Assembly: GCF_005871165.1 (NCBI RefSeq)
Contig: NZ_SWKP01000006.1
Coordinates: forward strand, 262,001-326,000
Source of the DNA: Maricaulis alexandrii
GTDB lineage: Bacteria; Pseudomonadota; Alphaproteobacteria; Caulobacterales; Maricaulaceae
Length of the DNA: 64,000 nt
Direction of reading: 5' to 3'
Positions 45,784 through 54,722 of this stretch are shown here, one piece after another. How positions within the stretch are numbered: position 1 is the first letter of the stretch; each line of letters starts with the position of its first letter. The position numbers and the translations under genes were made by a program. The notes under the pieces are model-generated. The model was not told where the DNA came from. It did not search any database and worked only from the letters and a program-made list of their open reading frames with translations.

Positions 45784-47685
45784 ATGTCCAAATTCACACC
45801 CGCCTCCTGGCTGGCCGGGGTTTCCGCCCTGGCGCTGCTGGCCGCTTGCTCGCCCACCGGTGATGAGGGCGAGGATGTCGCCCCGACGACGTCGTCCGAG
45901 ACATCTGCAGAAGCTTCGGCTGCCGTAACGGATGCGGCCGAGGCCGCAGAGACGGAAAGCGACCGCCTGAACGCCTGGTTCGACCAGGTCTTCGAGGAAG
46001 GGCTCAACCGATATCCGCAATTCCAGACCTATCTCGGCCGCAAGACGAATTACGGCGCCTGGAACGACAATTCGCCGGCCTTCCAGGAAGAGACCTACCG
46101 GATCGGCCAGGACAATCTGGCCTATATGCGGGCCAATTTCGATTACGACGCGCTGGACGAAAACGCCCAGCTGTCCTGGCGCCTGTTCGAGTATGATGCG
46201 GAACGCGACGCACAGTCCTGGCGCTGGCGTGACCATGGCTACACCTTCACGCCGCGCTCCGGTCCGCACATGAACACGCCGACCTTCCTGATCAACAATC
46301 ACCGGGTCGACACGCTGGACGATGCCGAGGCCTATATCGAGCGCCTCAACGGCATGGGCGATTATCTCGACCAGGCCATCGCGAACTCCCGCCGTTCCTT
46401 CGAACTGGGCGTGTTCACCCCGCTGTGGACCTATGCCCCGATGATCGAGACCTCGCAGAACGTCATCACGGGTGCGCCCTTTGATGACAGCGGCGAGGAC
46501 AGCCCGCTGATGGCGGACTTCCGCGGCAAGGTCGAGGCGCTGGAGCTGGATCCGGCCGAGGCGGAACGCCTGATCGGTGAAGCCGAGACGGCGCTCACCG
46601 CAGTCGTCGAGCCGGCCTATCAGCGCATCATCGCCCTGTTCGAGGAACAGGCTGCGCAAGCCACCGAGGATGACGGCATCTGGAAGCATCCCGATGGCGG
46701 CGAGTACTACAACCATCTGCTCAACGGCTATACGACGATGGACCTCTCCGCCGAGGAGATCCACCAGCTCGGCCTGCAGGAAGTCGCCCGCATCCATGAC
46801 GAAATGCGCGCCATCATGGACCAGGTCGGTTTCGAGGGCTCACTGCAGGACTTCTTCGAGTTCATGCGCACGGACGAGCAATTCTACTACCCGAACACGG
46901 ATGAGGGACGTGACGCCTATCTGGCCGACGCGACCGCGCTGATCGACACGATGCGCGAGACCCTGCCGCAAATGTTCAACACCTTCCCGGAAGCCGATCT
47001 GGTCGTGCGCCGCGTCGAACCCTTCCGCGAGGCGTCCGCCGGCAAGGCCTTCTACCAGCGCCCGGCCCCGAACGGCTCGCGCCCGGGTGTGTACTACGCC
47101 AATCTGCGCGACATGGCCGACATGCCGACCTACCAGATGGAAGCCCTCGCCTATCATGAAGGCCTTCCGGGTCACCACATGCAGCTGGCCATCATGCAGG
47201 AGCTGCAGGACGTGCCGGCCTTCCGCCGCTTCGGCGGTTACACGGCCTATACCGAAGGCTGGGGTCTCTACACGGAATACCTGCCGGTCGAGTACGGCTT
47301 CTATTCCGACCCGTATTCGGACTTCGGCCGTCTGGCGATGGAGCTGTGGCGGGCCTGCCGCCTCGTCGTGGACACCGGCCTGCACTATCACCAGTGGGAC
47401 CGCGAGCAGGCGGTCCAGTACCTGCTGGAGAACACGCCGAACCCGGAAGGTGACAGCCGCAATGCGATCGACCGCTACATCGTTTATCCGGGCCAGGCGA
47501 CGGCCTACAAGGTGGGCATGCTGGAAATCCTGCGGCTGCGCGGGATGGCGGAAGAGGCCCTCGGCGAGGCCTATGACATCCGCGACTTCCACGATGTCGT
47601 CCTGACCCAGGGCGCCATGCCGATGGCGGTGCTGGAGGAACAGGTCCAGGCCTGGATCGAGGAAGAGACCGGGTCGGAGCAATAA
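45784..47685 (+). CDS. DUF885-family lipoprotein, probable metallopeptidase (copy 3)
   Basis: A 633-residue paralogue. The lipobox is LLAAC in a longer signal sequence. A Ser/Ala/Glu-rich linker follows the Cys. The metal motif is HEGLPGHHMQ (first His 458) with YTEGWGLYTEYLP. It differs more from copies 1 and 2 than they do from each other in the substrate-side segments (for example RWRDHGYTFTPRSGPHMN). A bidirectional terminator lies 17 bases after its stop. Confidence 0.88.
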   Translation: MSKFTPASWLAGVSALALLAACSPTGDEGEDVAPTTSSETSAEASAAVTDAAEAAETESDRLNAWFDQVFEEGLNRYPQFQTYLGRKTNYGAWNDNSPAFQEETYRIGQDNLAYMRANFDYDALDENAQLSWRLFEYDAERDAQSWRWRDHGYTFTPRSGPHMNTPTFLINNHRVDTLDDAEAYIERLNGMGDYLDQAIANSRRSFELGVFTPLWTYAPMIETSQNVITGAPFDDSGEDSPLMADFRGKVEALELDPAEAERLIGEAETALTAVVEPAYQRIIALFEEQAAQATEDDGIWKHPDGGEYYNHLLNGYTTMDLSAEEIHQLGLQEVARIHDEMRAIMDQVGFEGSLQDFFEFMRTDEQFYYPNTDEGRDAYLADATALIDTMRETLPQMFNTFPEADLVVRRVEPFREASAGKAFYQRPAPNGSRPGVYYANLRDMADMPTYQMEALAYHEGLPGHHMQLAIMQELQDVPAFRRFGGYTAYTEGWGLYTEYLPVEYGFYSDPYSDFGRLAMELWRACRLVVDTGLHYHQWDREQAVQYLLENTPNPEGDSRNAIDRYIVYPGQATAYKVGMLEILRLRGMAEEALGEAYDIRDFHDVVLTQGAMPMAVLEEQVQAWIEEETGSEQ

Positions 47686-47702
47686 GCCGGACCCAGCGCA
47701 TG

Positions 47703-47731
47703 AAAAAGGCCCCGCAAGCGGGGCCTTTTTT
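47703..47731. terminator. Bidirectional terminator between DUF885 copy 3 and fliE
   Basis: AAAAAGGCCCCGC-AA-GCGGGGCCTTTTTTT. A 9-bp stem with A and T runs on both sides serves the converging DUF885 and flgBC-fliE units. Confidence 0.9.
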
Positions 47732-47754
47732 GTGTCCGAACGGTACCGAAACAA

Positions 47755-48063
47755 TCAGATCGGCATGCGCAGGATTTCCTGGTAGGCGCGGACCACCTCG
47801 TCGCGGACGGCGACGACGGTTTCCAGCGAGATCTCGGCGGCAGAGACGGCCGTCACCACGTCGAGCAATTCAGCTTCACCGGCAGCAGCGGCCGCAGACA
47901 TCTGTTCGGCATTGGCCACGGCACCGGTCGTATCGGCAATGGCACTGGTGACCATATTCCCGAAATCGAGCCCGGAGGTCGGTTCGGGCTGAGTCCCCAT
48001 ATTGGATTGCTGGGCGGCACGGACCGCGGCCTGGTAGGCCTGGACGGCGGCAAGATCAGCCAT
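47755..48063 (-). CDS. fliE: Flagellar hook-basal body protein FliE
   Basis: A 102-residue protein joining the MS ring and rod. The C-terminal part ELLDVVTAVSAAEISLETVVAVRDEVVRAYQEILRMPI matches the FliE end (VRDKVVxAYQEIMxMQI). It is last in flgB-flgC-fliE. A 38-base gap separates it from flgC. Confidence 0.93.
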   Translation of the reverse strand: MADLAAVQAYQAAVRAAQQSNMGTQPEPTSGLDFGNMVTSAIADTTGAVANAEQMSAAAAAGEAELLDVVTAVSAAEISLETVVAVRDEVVRAYQEILRMPI

Positions 48064-48101
48064 GTCTAACTATCCTCGTTTCTCAAGGCGGCGCGCGCGT
48101 T

Positions 48102-48515
48102 CTAGCGGCGCAGCAGGTCCAGCGTGCTTTGCTGCATGCGGCGCGAATTCTCGATCATGTTGAGATTGGCCTCATAGGTGCGCATCGCTTCACGCATATC
48201 CATCATCTCGACCAGCATCTGCACATTCGATGTGCTGACATAGCCTTCCGCATTGGCCGCCGGGTGACCGGGGTCGTATTCCAGTGTGAACTCGCTCTCG
48301 TCCGGCGCGACATCGGTCATGCGGACCATGTTGAGCCCGGTGGCGCGGTCCAGCTCGGCCTCGAAAACCGGGATCTGGCGGCGATAGGGATCACCGCCCG
48401 GTTCCCGCGCCGTCGATTCGGCGTTGGCGATGTTTTCCGAAATGATGCGCATGCGCGCAGCCTGCGCCCGGAGGCCGGCTGCAGAGATCGACATGGAGTC
48501 GTTTGCGTCACCCAT
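48102..48515 (-). CDS. flgC: Flagellar rod protein FlgC
   Basis: A 137-residue proximal-rod protein. N-terminal SISAAGLRAQAARMRIISENIANAEST and C-terminal TSNVQMLVEMMDMREAMRTYEANLNMI match the rod family. It starts 14 bases after flgB ends. The protein is exported through the FliPQR-FlhB gate. Confidence 0.96.
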   Translation of the reverse strand: MGDANDSMSISAAGLRAQAARMRIISENIANAESTAREPGGDPYRRQIPVFEAELDRATGLNMVRMTDVAPDESEFTLEYDPGHPAANAEGYVSTSNVQMLVEMMDMREAMRTYEANLNMIENSRRMQQSTLDLLRR

Positions 48516-48529
48516 TTTGAGTCACCTTC

Positions 48530-48970
48530 CTATCGGGCCACCGGACGGATCGCCGTCCGGATGAGCCCCAGATTCTTCTGGTAGAGGGTCAGTGCGGTTT
48601 CGTACTGCATGCGGACTTCCTGGGCACGAACCATCTGTTCTTCCAGGACGACCGAATTGCCATTGATCGTGGTTTCAGAGTCCGGCGCATCCTGGCTGCT
48701 CCAGGAGCGGGACGCCGAGCCACCGCCCGATCCGGACATGTGACCGGCCTCGGCGGTTTCCAGACGCACGCCCGATGTTCCGCCAGCGACGCCCTGGCCG
48801 CGCAGCTGACGCTGCAGCGCGCTCTGGAAGTCGGCGACGTCGAGGTCCTTGGCCGTGTAGCCAGGCGTATTCGCATGAGCGACGTTTTCCGAGATCACAC
48901 GCTGGCGCTCGGCATTGAAGCTCATCGATTGGCGAAGCATGGCCAGGACGGACACGTCATCGGGTCGCAT
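48530..48970 (-). CDS. flgB: Flagellar rod protein FlgB
   Basis: A 146-residue proximal-rod protein. It begins with a rod helix (LRQSMSFNAERQRVISENVAHANTPGYTAKDLDVADF) and ends with VLEEQMVRAQEVRMQYETALTLYQ. A Gly/Ser-rich insert (GSGGGSASRSWSS) lies in the middle. It leads the flgB-flgC-fliE operon, about 46 bases from the shared CtrA box. Confidence 0.95.
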   Translation of the reverse strand: MRPDDVSVLAMLRQSMSFNAERQRVISENVAHANTPGYTAKDLDVADFQSALQRQLRGQGVAGGTSGVRLETAEAGHMSGSGGGSASRSWSSQDAPDSETTINGNSVVLEEQMVRAQEVRMQYETALTLYQKNLGLIRTAIRPVAR

Positions 48971-49015
48971 GCGCGAATCCCCTTCTCTACGTCTTAACGA
49001 ACCTGCTCCCGCACA

Positions 49016-49032
49016 GTTAATGCCGCCTTAAC
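49016..49032. promoter_or_regulatory. Symmetric CtrA box between flgB and fliO
   Basis: GTTAATGCCGCCTTAAC, an exact TTAA-N7-TTAAC on both strands, in the 108-base gap between the divergent flgB and fliO genes. A single TTAAC half-site lies at 48994-48998, and a GAATC (GANTC methylation) site near 48975. One box may drive both operons. CtrA binding is inferred from the Caulobacter consensus. Confidence 0.82.
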
Positions 49033-49078
49033 CGCATCACCCCACACCGGGGTAATCTCTTATGAGGCAGGGTCTTCC

Positions 49079-49399
49079 ATGACCGAGATCGACTGGACGC
49101 ATTATTTCTTCGCCATCGCCATCCTGGCCATGCTGCTGGGCGGGCTGGGCCTGTTCTCCCATGCCGTCAGAAAAGGCTGGATTCTCCAGAACATGACCGG
49201 TTTGCGCGCCCTCACCCAGGGCCATCGCCGGCGCTTGGCGTTGAAGGAAACCCTGGTCATCGATCCGCGCCGCCGTCTGGTGATTCTCCAGGCCGATGAC
49301 ATGGAGCATGTCGTGCTCCTCGGCGCCGAAGCGGAAACCATCCTGTCCAGCCAGGCCGCACCGGCCGAACCCGCCGAACTGCAGGAGACGGCATCATGA
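49079..49399 (+). CDS. fliO: Flagellar biosynthesis protein FliO
   Basis: A 106-residue bitopic membrane protein. One helix (YFFAIAILAMLLGGLGLFSHAV) is followed by a short soluble part with RRLALKETLVIDPRRRLVILQADDMEHVVLLG, typical of FliO/FliZ. It helps FliP assemble. It overlaps fliP by ATGA. The family is divergent, so the call leans on its place before fliP. Confidence 0.86.
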   Translation: MTEIDWTHYFFAIAILAMLLGGLGLFSHAVRKGWILQNMTGLRALTQGHRRRLALKETLVIDPRRRLVILQADDMEHVVLLGAEAETILSSQAAPAEPAELQETAS

Positions 49400-50160
49400 A
49401 GAAGGGCTTCTGGACCTGTGCGGTTCTCTTCCTTCTGGGCCTGCTCACGCTGGCCGGGGCCGGCGTGGCCGACGCACAGAGCATTACCATCGATACCGGC
49501 ACCCAGGGCGAGCTGACCGAGCGCGTCCTGCAGCTGGTCGCCCTGCTCACCGTCCTCTCCCTGGCCCCGTCGATCATCATCATGACGACGAGTTTCGTGC
49601 GGATCATCGTGGTGCTTTCCCTGCTGCGCACCGGTCTGGGCTTGCAGCAGAGTCCGCCGAACGCCGTCCTGGTCTCGCTGGCCATCTTCCTGACCGGCTT
49701 CATCATGGCGCCGGTCTTCACCCAGTCCTATGACGAAGGGATCCAGCCCCTGCTGGAGGAAGAGATCGAGCTTACCGAAGCCTTCGACCGCTCAACGGCA
49801 CCGCTGAAAACCTTCATGCTCGCCCACACGCGCGAGGATGATCTGGCCCTGTTCATCGAAATGTCCGAACAGCCGCTGCCGGACAGCCCGGAAGCCACGT
49901 CGTTCTGGATCGTCGCGCCCGCCTTCATGATCTCCGAACTGCGGCGGGCCTTCGAGATCGGCTTCCTGCTCTTCATCCCCTTCCTGATCATCGACCTGGT
50001 GGTCGCCTCAATCCTCATGTCCATGGGCATGATGATGCTGCCACCGATCGTGATCTCACTCCCGTTCAAGCTGATCTTCTTCGTCCTCGTCGATGGCTGG
50101 CGGCTCGTGACGGGGTCCCTGATGCAGAGCTTCGGGACGATCGGGCCGGCCAGCGGCTGA
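49396..50160 (+). CDS. fliP: Flagellar export protein FliP
   Basis: A 254-residue export-gate membrane protein with a cleavable signal (GLLTLAGAGVADAQS). Typical blocks are TVLSLAPSIIIMTTSFVRIIVVLSLLR, GLQQSPPNAVLVSLAIFLTGFIMAP and AFMISELRRAFEIGFLLFIPFLIIDLVVASILMSMGMMMLPP in part. It works with FliQ and FliR, encoded 8 kb away. Its stop is two bases from the converging gene's stop. Confidence 0.97.
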   Translation: MKKGFWTCAVLFLLGLLTLAGAGVADAQSITIDTGTQGELTERVLQLVALLTVLSLAPSIIIMTTSFVRIIVVLSLLRTGLGLQQSPPNAVLVSLAIFLTGFIMAPVFTQSYDEGIQPLLEEEIELTEAFDRSTAPLKTFMLAHTREDDLALFIEMSEQPLPDSPEATSFWIVAPAFMISELRRAFEIGFLLFIPFLIIDLVVASILMSMGMMMLPPIVISLPFKLIFFVLVDGWRLVTGSLMQSFGTIGPASG

Positions 50161-50162
50161 CC

Positions 50163-50531
50163 TCAGTCCCCGCCGACCAGCCAGGCGTTTGCCGCGCCGA
50201 TCTTGTCATCGTCGAAGACCCGTACCGGCATGGGCATGAAGATCGACACGCCGGTCACCATGGCGGAGATGGCCGCATTGTCTGTCACCACGGCAATACG
50301 CGAGATATCCGTCATGTGCTGGAGGCCGACCCGCGCATCCGCCCACATGGCTCCGGGCGAAAAGCCGTCAAACTCCGGACCGAACCAGTACAGCATGCGT
50401 ACCGGACCGTGAGCCTCGATCGCGGCCTCCAGCCCCGGGACCAGCGCCTGCTCATAGTCTTTCGCGGTCACTTCACCGACCGCCTTGGCCACGACCAGAC
50501 CGGCTTCGGCATCAATATCAACGAGGATCAT
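50163..50531 (-). CDS. SpoIIAA-like (DUF3478-type) protein
   Basis: A 122-residue soluble protein. It reads LVVAKAVGEVTAKDYEQALVPGLEAAIEAHGPVRMLYWFG, then ADARVGLQHMTDISRIAVVTDNA and PMPVRVFDDDKIGAANAWLVG, matching the SpoIIAA-like family of STAS-fold proteins. I chose the ATG at MILVDIDAEAG because a good AGGAGA ribosome site precedes it. It sits between fliP and the large TPR gene; a link to motility is not shown. Confidence 0.8.
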   Translation of the reverse strand: MILVDIDAEAGLVVAKAVGEVTAKDYEQALVPGLEAAIEAHGPVRMLYWFGPEFDGFSPGAMWADARVGLQHMTDISRIAVVTDNAAISAMVTGVSIFMPMPVRVFDDDKIGAANAWLVGGD

Positions 50532-50595
50532 GGCTGTATCTCCTGTAACCCGACAGGAGTGTGCGCTCTTCGCCCAAGGCAATCAAAGCGACGAA

Positions 50596-53500
50596 TTAAC
50601 TCGGCCCACCGCCATTGTTGAAACGGTCGCGGAAGGGCTCGATGAAGGCTTCCAGCGTGTCAATGCTGGCAATCCGGGTGGCCAGATCCGAGAAGCGGGC
50701 ACTGCCGGCGCGGGCATCATCATCGGTGAGAAGCGCAAAAGCGGCCGCTTGGTCCGTCTGGTCCATGGCCGGCCCATAGCGCTCACCCAGCCGGCGGGCG
50801 CCGGTCATGTCCCGGGCCAGGGAATAGCTGATGGCCGCCCGCATCACATCGGCCTGCTCGGACAGGTCGAGCGGCTCATCGGCGGCGTAGCGATTGCCCA
50901 GAATACCTTCCAGGCGACGGCCGGCCGTGGCCCAGTCGCGGCGGGTCCAGGCGACATCAGCCCGCAGCCGATTGGCCGCCTCGGACTGGTCCGCGGAAAT
51001 CAGTTCCAGCGCCTGATCATGGCGGCCCAGCTCGGACAGGGCCCGGGCTTCCAGCAAATAACGCTCATCCACAACGGCCTCCGGAAGACCGGCGACGCGG
51101 GAGGTGCGGATGGCATTCAGCGCATCCTCGTAGCGCCGGTCCATCAGGTAGACGATGGCCAGATCGGTCGCGACACGCGCCCGTGCCAGCGGCTCGCGCA
51201 GACGCGAACTGACCTGGTGTTGCAGGAGTTCGGCGGCCGGGTCGAGGAGATCAAAGGCAATCAGGCGGTCCGCGAGGCGACGGATCATGCGGTCGCCATC
51301 CGCTCCGATGGGGGCGAGGTGCTGGTACTGATAGAAAATCGCCACGGCCTCGACGGGATCCATGCGGTCCGCCTCGCCTTCCAGGAAAAGGCGCCGGAAG
51401 ATCGTCGTCATGTCCTCGCCGATCCGGCGGCCGGCCTCGGTATTGGGGAATCGCGCCTGGGCCGTGTCCATCGTCTCCAGGCCACGCGCATACTCGCCCG
51501 AGCCAACATAAAGCTCGCCCAGCATGCGAACGGTTTCCAGCTCGATCGTGTCACCGCGCCAGCGAAAGCGGAGGTTTTCGAGATTCTCGATCGCCTCTTC
51601 ACGGCTGATCTGGCCCACAGCGAGCTGCAGGCGATAGAGATCGAACAGGGATTGGGCTTCCATCAGGCCGTCGCCGGACTCGGCCAGCGCCTGCAGGCCG
51701 AGAATGGCGGCTTCGGAGTCGCCATCGGCTTCCGCCAGGCGCGCCTGGATGTAATCGGCTTCCATCCGGGTCTGCTCATCCGGCTCGCCGCCCTCAAGCA
51801 GATAGAGATGGTCCTGGGCCGCTGCGAAATCGCCCAGTTCCAGCGCGGCCCGGGCATGGGCCGCGTGGAAGCGCGCCTGCCAGACCGGCGGGTAATAATA
51901 GATGGTCGTCCCGCCAGAGGAGAAACGGCGGCGGGCATCCTGCCAGCGCTCCTCACCGACGGCGGCCATGGCCCGCCAGAGATCTGCGGCAGGATCCATC
52001 GCCAGCGAGGCGTGGGAGAGATACTCCTCGGCCTCGTCGAGGCGGTTCAGCATGTAGCTCGCCACACCCTGCATGGCGCGGACATGCGCATCATTGGCCA
52101 GGGCGGGTTCGGTTTCCAGTGCCAGGTCGAGCATGCCAAGGGCTTCCGGTGCCAATTCATTGGCCAACAGAAAGCGCGCCAGCGCGACCTGCCCATCCGT
52201 GCCGTCTTCCAGCGCGGCCCGGCGCAGGCGGGCGCGCCATTCTTCCGGGAAGTAGCCATCCCCGGCCCAGGCATCAAAATACATCAGGGCCGGCGAGGAA
52301 ATATTGGCCAGGACGGAATTGTCGGGGCGACCGCTATCCCCGCCAGCCGGCGTCAGATTGAGACCACCGGGGCGCGATACCACGACACCGGACCCGATCA
52401 ATTCGACATGGATGTCATCGGCCAGCACTTCGACCGCCGCGCCCTGGGCGCTGGGCAGGATGGAGCCTCCGACAAACTCGCTGCGCGCCGTCACGCCCTG
52501 CACGGGGGCGGCCGCGGTCACCACGGCAACCCGGTCACCTACGACAGGGTCCGTGACCCAGCGGATTTCACGCGGTTCCGCCATGTCCAGCAGAATGCGC
52601 CCCGGACGGGCCCGGCGGGCATCACGGCGCACCTGGATCGGGCGCGGCGGCGCATCAATGCTCTCGGAAAAGACAACGGTCCAACGGCTGCCATCAACCC
52701 GGGCCTCGGCCTGGGAGGCCGCCGGGACAACGATCCGGGCCGCCGTCCAGTCTTCACCCTGCACCGCTTCGAAATTCCGCACATGGCGCCGGTTGGTCGT
52801 ATCCAGCTCGCGCAAATCGAGGCGGGCGGCCGCATCGAAAACGATCCAGATCGCATCACCCCGGCGGAAGACGGATGCGCCCGGAGCTGCGGCCCAATCA
52901 AACTCGATCCGCAAATCACCGTTGAATTCCGACATGTTGGCGCGAACCACGCCGCCTTCCGGCACCGGGTTGGCGCGCAATTCGGTCGGGGCTTGCGTAT
53001 TGGCTTCGGTGTTCTCAGCCTCCAACCAAGACGGCGGTGCGACCGGCTCCTGCGTATCAATCGGAGCTTCCGATACCGGCTGTTCCGTCGTTTCAGCAGG
53101 TGCAGTTTCCGGCGTTTCTGAGACAGGCTCACCCGCTTCCGCGTCGAGCTGGTCGCCCAGCGTGGCGAGCAATGTCGCCGCGTCGGCGAAGTCCGGATCG
53201 GGCAAGTCGACGACGATCCGTCCATCCTCGCCCCAAGCCCGCACCTGCACGCCGGGGTCCACGGTCAGACGCAGGACGTACTCATCGCCCTCACGACTGG
53301 CGCGAAGACGTTCCAGGAAACGCGGCGGCGAGCCCGCCAGCCGGTCCAGATTGACCTCGGCCGGCTGCGCAAAACGCACTTCGGCCTCGCGGCCCTCCTG
53401 GCTCAGGGTGAAGTCGACATCACGCGGCCAAAGAAACTCGATTCGCGTATATTCCGTGGCCTGCCCGACGCGATAGCGCACCGGCAAGGCTTCGGCCGGC

Positions 53501-53991
53501 GGCGGAGGCGGCGGCGGCAGGGCGGCCAGTTCAGCGGCGCGGCGGGCCTCTTCGCGTTCACGGGCCTCGCGCGGCGAGACCACAGCGTCCGGGGCATCAG
53601 CCCCCTGCGGGACGAGATCGATTGCCACTTGGTCATAGCTTGAGGACACATGCGCATCGGCCGGGCGGTTAAGGGCCACACGCAGGGTGCGCCCGTCCGG
53701 GTCAAGACGCGCGCGGGCCGCCAGGTCACCCAACTGGGCCGCAAGATCATCCGTGTCGGCGTCGAGCGGTTCGCTCAGACGGGCAATGAGAACCGTGTGT
53801 TCAACGGAGGCTTCAGCCGTGGGACGGCTGTCCCCGACGCGATCATCATAATCGATCAGGATCCGCGCACCTGCCGGGGACCGCTCAACGACAAACACCC
53901 CGGCCGATTGGGCCAGGGCTGTCGATCCGAGCAGGGCCAACGCCAGGGCGTGACCGGTCAGACGCAGGATATGACTAGCCTTCGTCGGCAA
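50596..53991 (-). CDS. Large exported TPR protein, probably motility-associated
   Basis: A 1131-residue protein. It has a signal peptide (ALALALLGSTALA), then an AMIN-like beta region (about 25-300). A Pro run (PPPPPPPAEALP) and a Glu/Pro/Thr linker interrupt it. A second beta segment follows, then about 500 residues of tetratricopeptide-like helices (for example YILNRLDEAEEYLSHASLAMDPAADL-like repeats). It is last in fliL-fliM-DUF6468-MotE-like-TPR and overlaps the MotE-like gene by 17 bases. No enzyme motif is seen. It may be a periplasmic scaffold for the motor or cell wall. Confidence 0.7.
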   Translation of the reverse strand: MPTKASHILRLTGHALALALLGSTALAQSAGVFVVERSPAGARILIDYDDRVGDSRPTAEASVEHTVLIARLSEPLDADTDDLAAQLGDLAARARLDPDGRTLRVALNRPADAHVSSSYDQVAIDLVPQGADAPDAVVSPREAREREEARRAAELAALPPPPPPPAEALPVRYRVGQATEYTRIEFLWPRDVDFTLSQEGREAEVRFAQPAEVNLDRLAGSPPRFLERLRASREGDEYVLRLTVDPGVQVRAWGEDGRIVVDLPDPDFADAATLLATLGDQLDAEAGEPVSETPETAPAETTEQPVSEAPIDTQEPVAPPSWLEAENTEANTQAPTELRANPVPEGGVVRANMSEFNGDLRIEFDWAAAPGASVFRRGDAIWIVFDAAARLDLRELDTTNRRHVRNFEAVQGEDWTAARIVVPAASQAEARVDGSRWTVVFSESIDAPPRPIQVRRDARRARPGRILLDMAEPREIRWVTDPVVGDRVAVVTAAAPVQGVTARSEFVGGSILPSAQGAAVEVLADDIHVELIGSGVVVSRPGGLNLTPAGGDSGRPDNSVLANISSPALMYFDAWAGDGYFPEEWRARLRRAALEDGTDGQVALARFLLANELAPEALGMLDLALETEPALANDAHVRAMQGVASYMLNRLDEAEEYLSHASLAMDPAADLWRAMAAVGEERWQDARRRFSSGGTTIYYYPPVWQARFHAAHARAALELGDFAAAQDHLYLLEGGEPDEQTRMEADYIQARLAEADGDSEAAILGLQALAESGDGLMEAQSLFDLYRLQLAVGQISREEAIENLENLRFRWRGDTIELETVRMLGELYVGSGEYARGLETMDTAQARFPNTEAGRRIGEDMTTIFRRLFLEGEADRMDPVEAVAIFYQYQHLAPIGADGDRMIRRLADRLIAFDLLDPAAELLQHQVSSRLREPLARARVATDLAIVYLMDRRYEDALNAIRTSRVAGLPEAVVDERYLLEARALSELGRHDQALELISADQSEAANRLRADVAWTRRDWATAGRRLEGILGNRYAADEPLDLSEQADVMRAAISYSLARDMTGARRLGERYGPAMDQTDQAAAFALLTDDDARAGSARFSDLATRIASIDTLEAFIEPFRDRFNNGGGPS

Positions 53992-54718
53992 GCCGCGCCT
54001 CCAGCTCCGTCACGGTGTCCGGCAAATCGCTCCGGGCCGCCATGCGCTGGGTCAGCTGGGCAGCATCCGGCGGCGTCATTTCCGCCAGGATCGGCCCGAA
54101 CTGGCGGTTCGACATGCGCGCCGCAATCTGGATCTGGGTATCCAGGTCCAGAGTGGCGATGCGCTCGGCGGCGTCGCGGGCATCCATGGCGGCATACCAC
54201 GCAACGATCACCTGCATGTCTTCGCTCTCGCGTTCGGACAGGGAATTGGTCAGTTCCATGATCTGGTCGCGCAGGGAGTTGAGCTCGTCGATCTTGCCGT
54301 CGACACGCTGTTCCATGGCCAGCATCAGGGCTTCGCGGGTTTCCAGCTCGGATTCGCGGGCATCCAGTTCGGCCGAGCGTTCGCGCAGCCGATAGATGAC
54401 ACGCTCTTCCTCGGCCGTGCGCACGCCATTGGCAATCCGTTCGGCAAAGGCCGCCGAGACTTCACCGGCCGGAGGCGGCGTGGTGCGCGCCGGAGCCGGC
54501 GCGGCCTCCTCGGCGTCGTCAGCGGTCTCGGCCTGATCGTCTGCCGGCGGCACATCCCCTTCGGCCGTGTCCTGCTCCGACGCCTCAACAGACAGCATTG
54601 TGGCCGCATGGGCGCTCCACCAATCGGCGGCGCCATTGGCGACAGACAGGGCTTTCAGGCCAAACAGACCGCCCATCAGGACGGCCAGAACGGAGAGGAG
54701 GCGAACGGAATCACGCAT
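53975..54718 (-). CDS. MotE-like protein (MgtE-N domain, coiled coil)
   Basis: A 247-residue bitopic protein. A signal anchor at residues 5-30 is followed by an acidic Ala/Pro-rich linker, then a coiled coil (LRERSAELDARESELETREALMLAMEQRVDGKI). The C-terminal helical MgtE-N-like domain has VAWYAAMDARDAAERIATLDLDTQIQIAARM. MotE in Rhizobium helps the MotC motor protein fold in the periplasm. The gene follows DUF6468 with a 4-base gap and overlaps the TPR gene. Confidence 0.75.
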   Translation of the reverse strand: MRDSVRLLSVLAVLMGGLFGLKALSVANGAADWWSAHAATMLSVEASEQDTAEGDVPPADDQAETADDAEEAAPAPARTTPPPAGEVSAAFAERIANGVRTAEEERVIYRLRERSAELDARESELETREALMLAMEQRVDGKIDELNSLRDQIMELTNSLSERESEDMQVIVAWYAAMDARDAAERIATLDLDTQIQIAARMSNRQFGPILAEMTPPDAAQLTQRMAARSDLPDTVTELEARLADEG

Positions 54719-54722
54719 GGAT

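Noticed and set aside
50485-53121. 878-residue plus-strand open frame opposite the TPR gene
   Set aside because: It is Gly/Arg/Gln-rich without motifs. The minus-strand gene has a signal peptide and lies in a tight operon.
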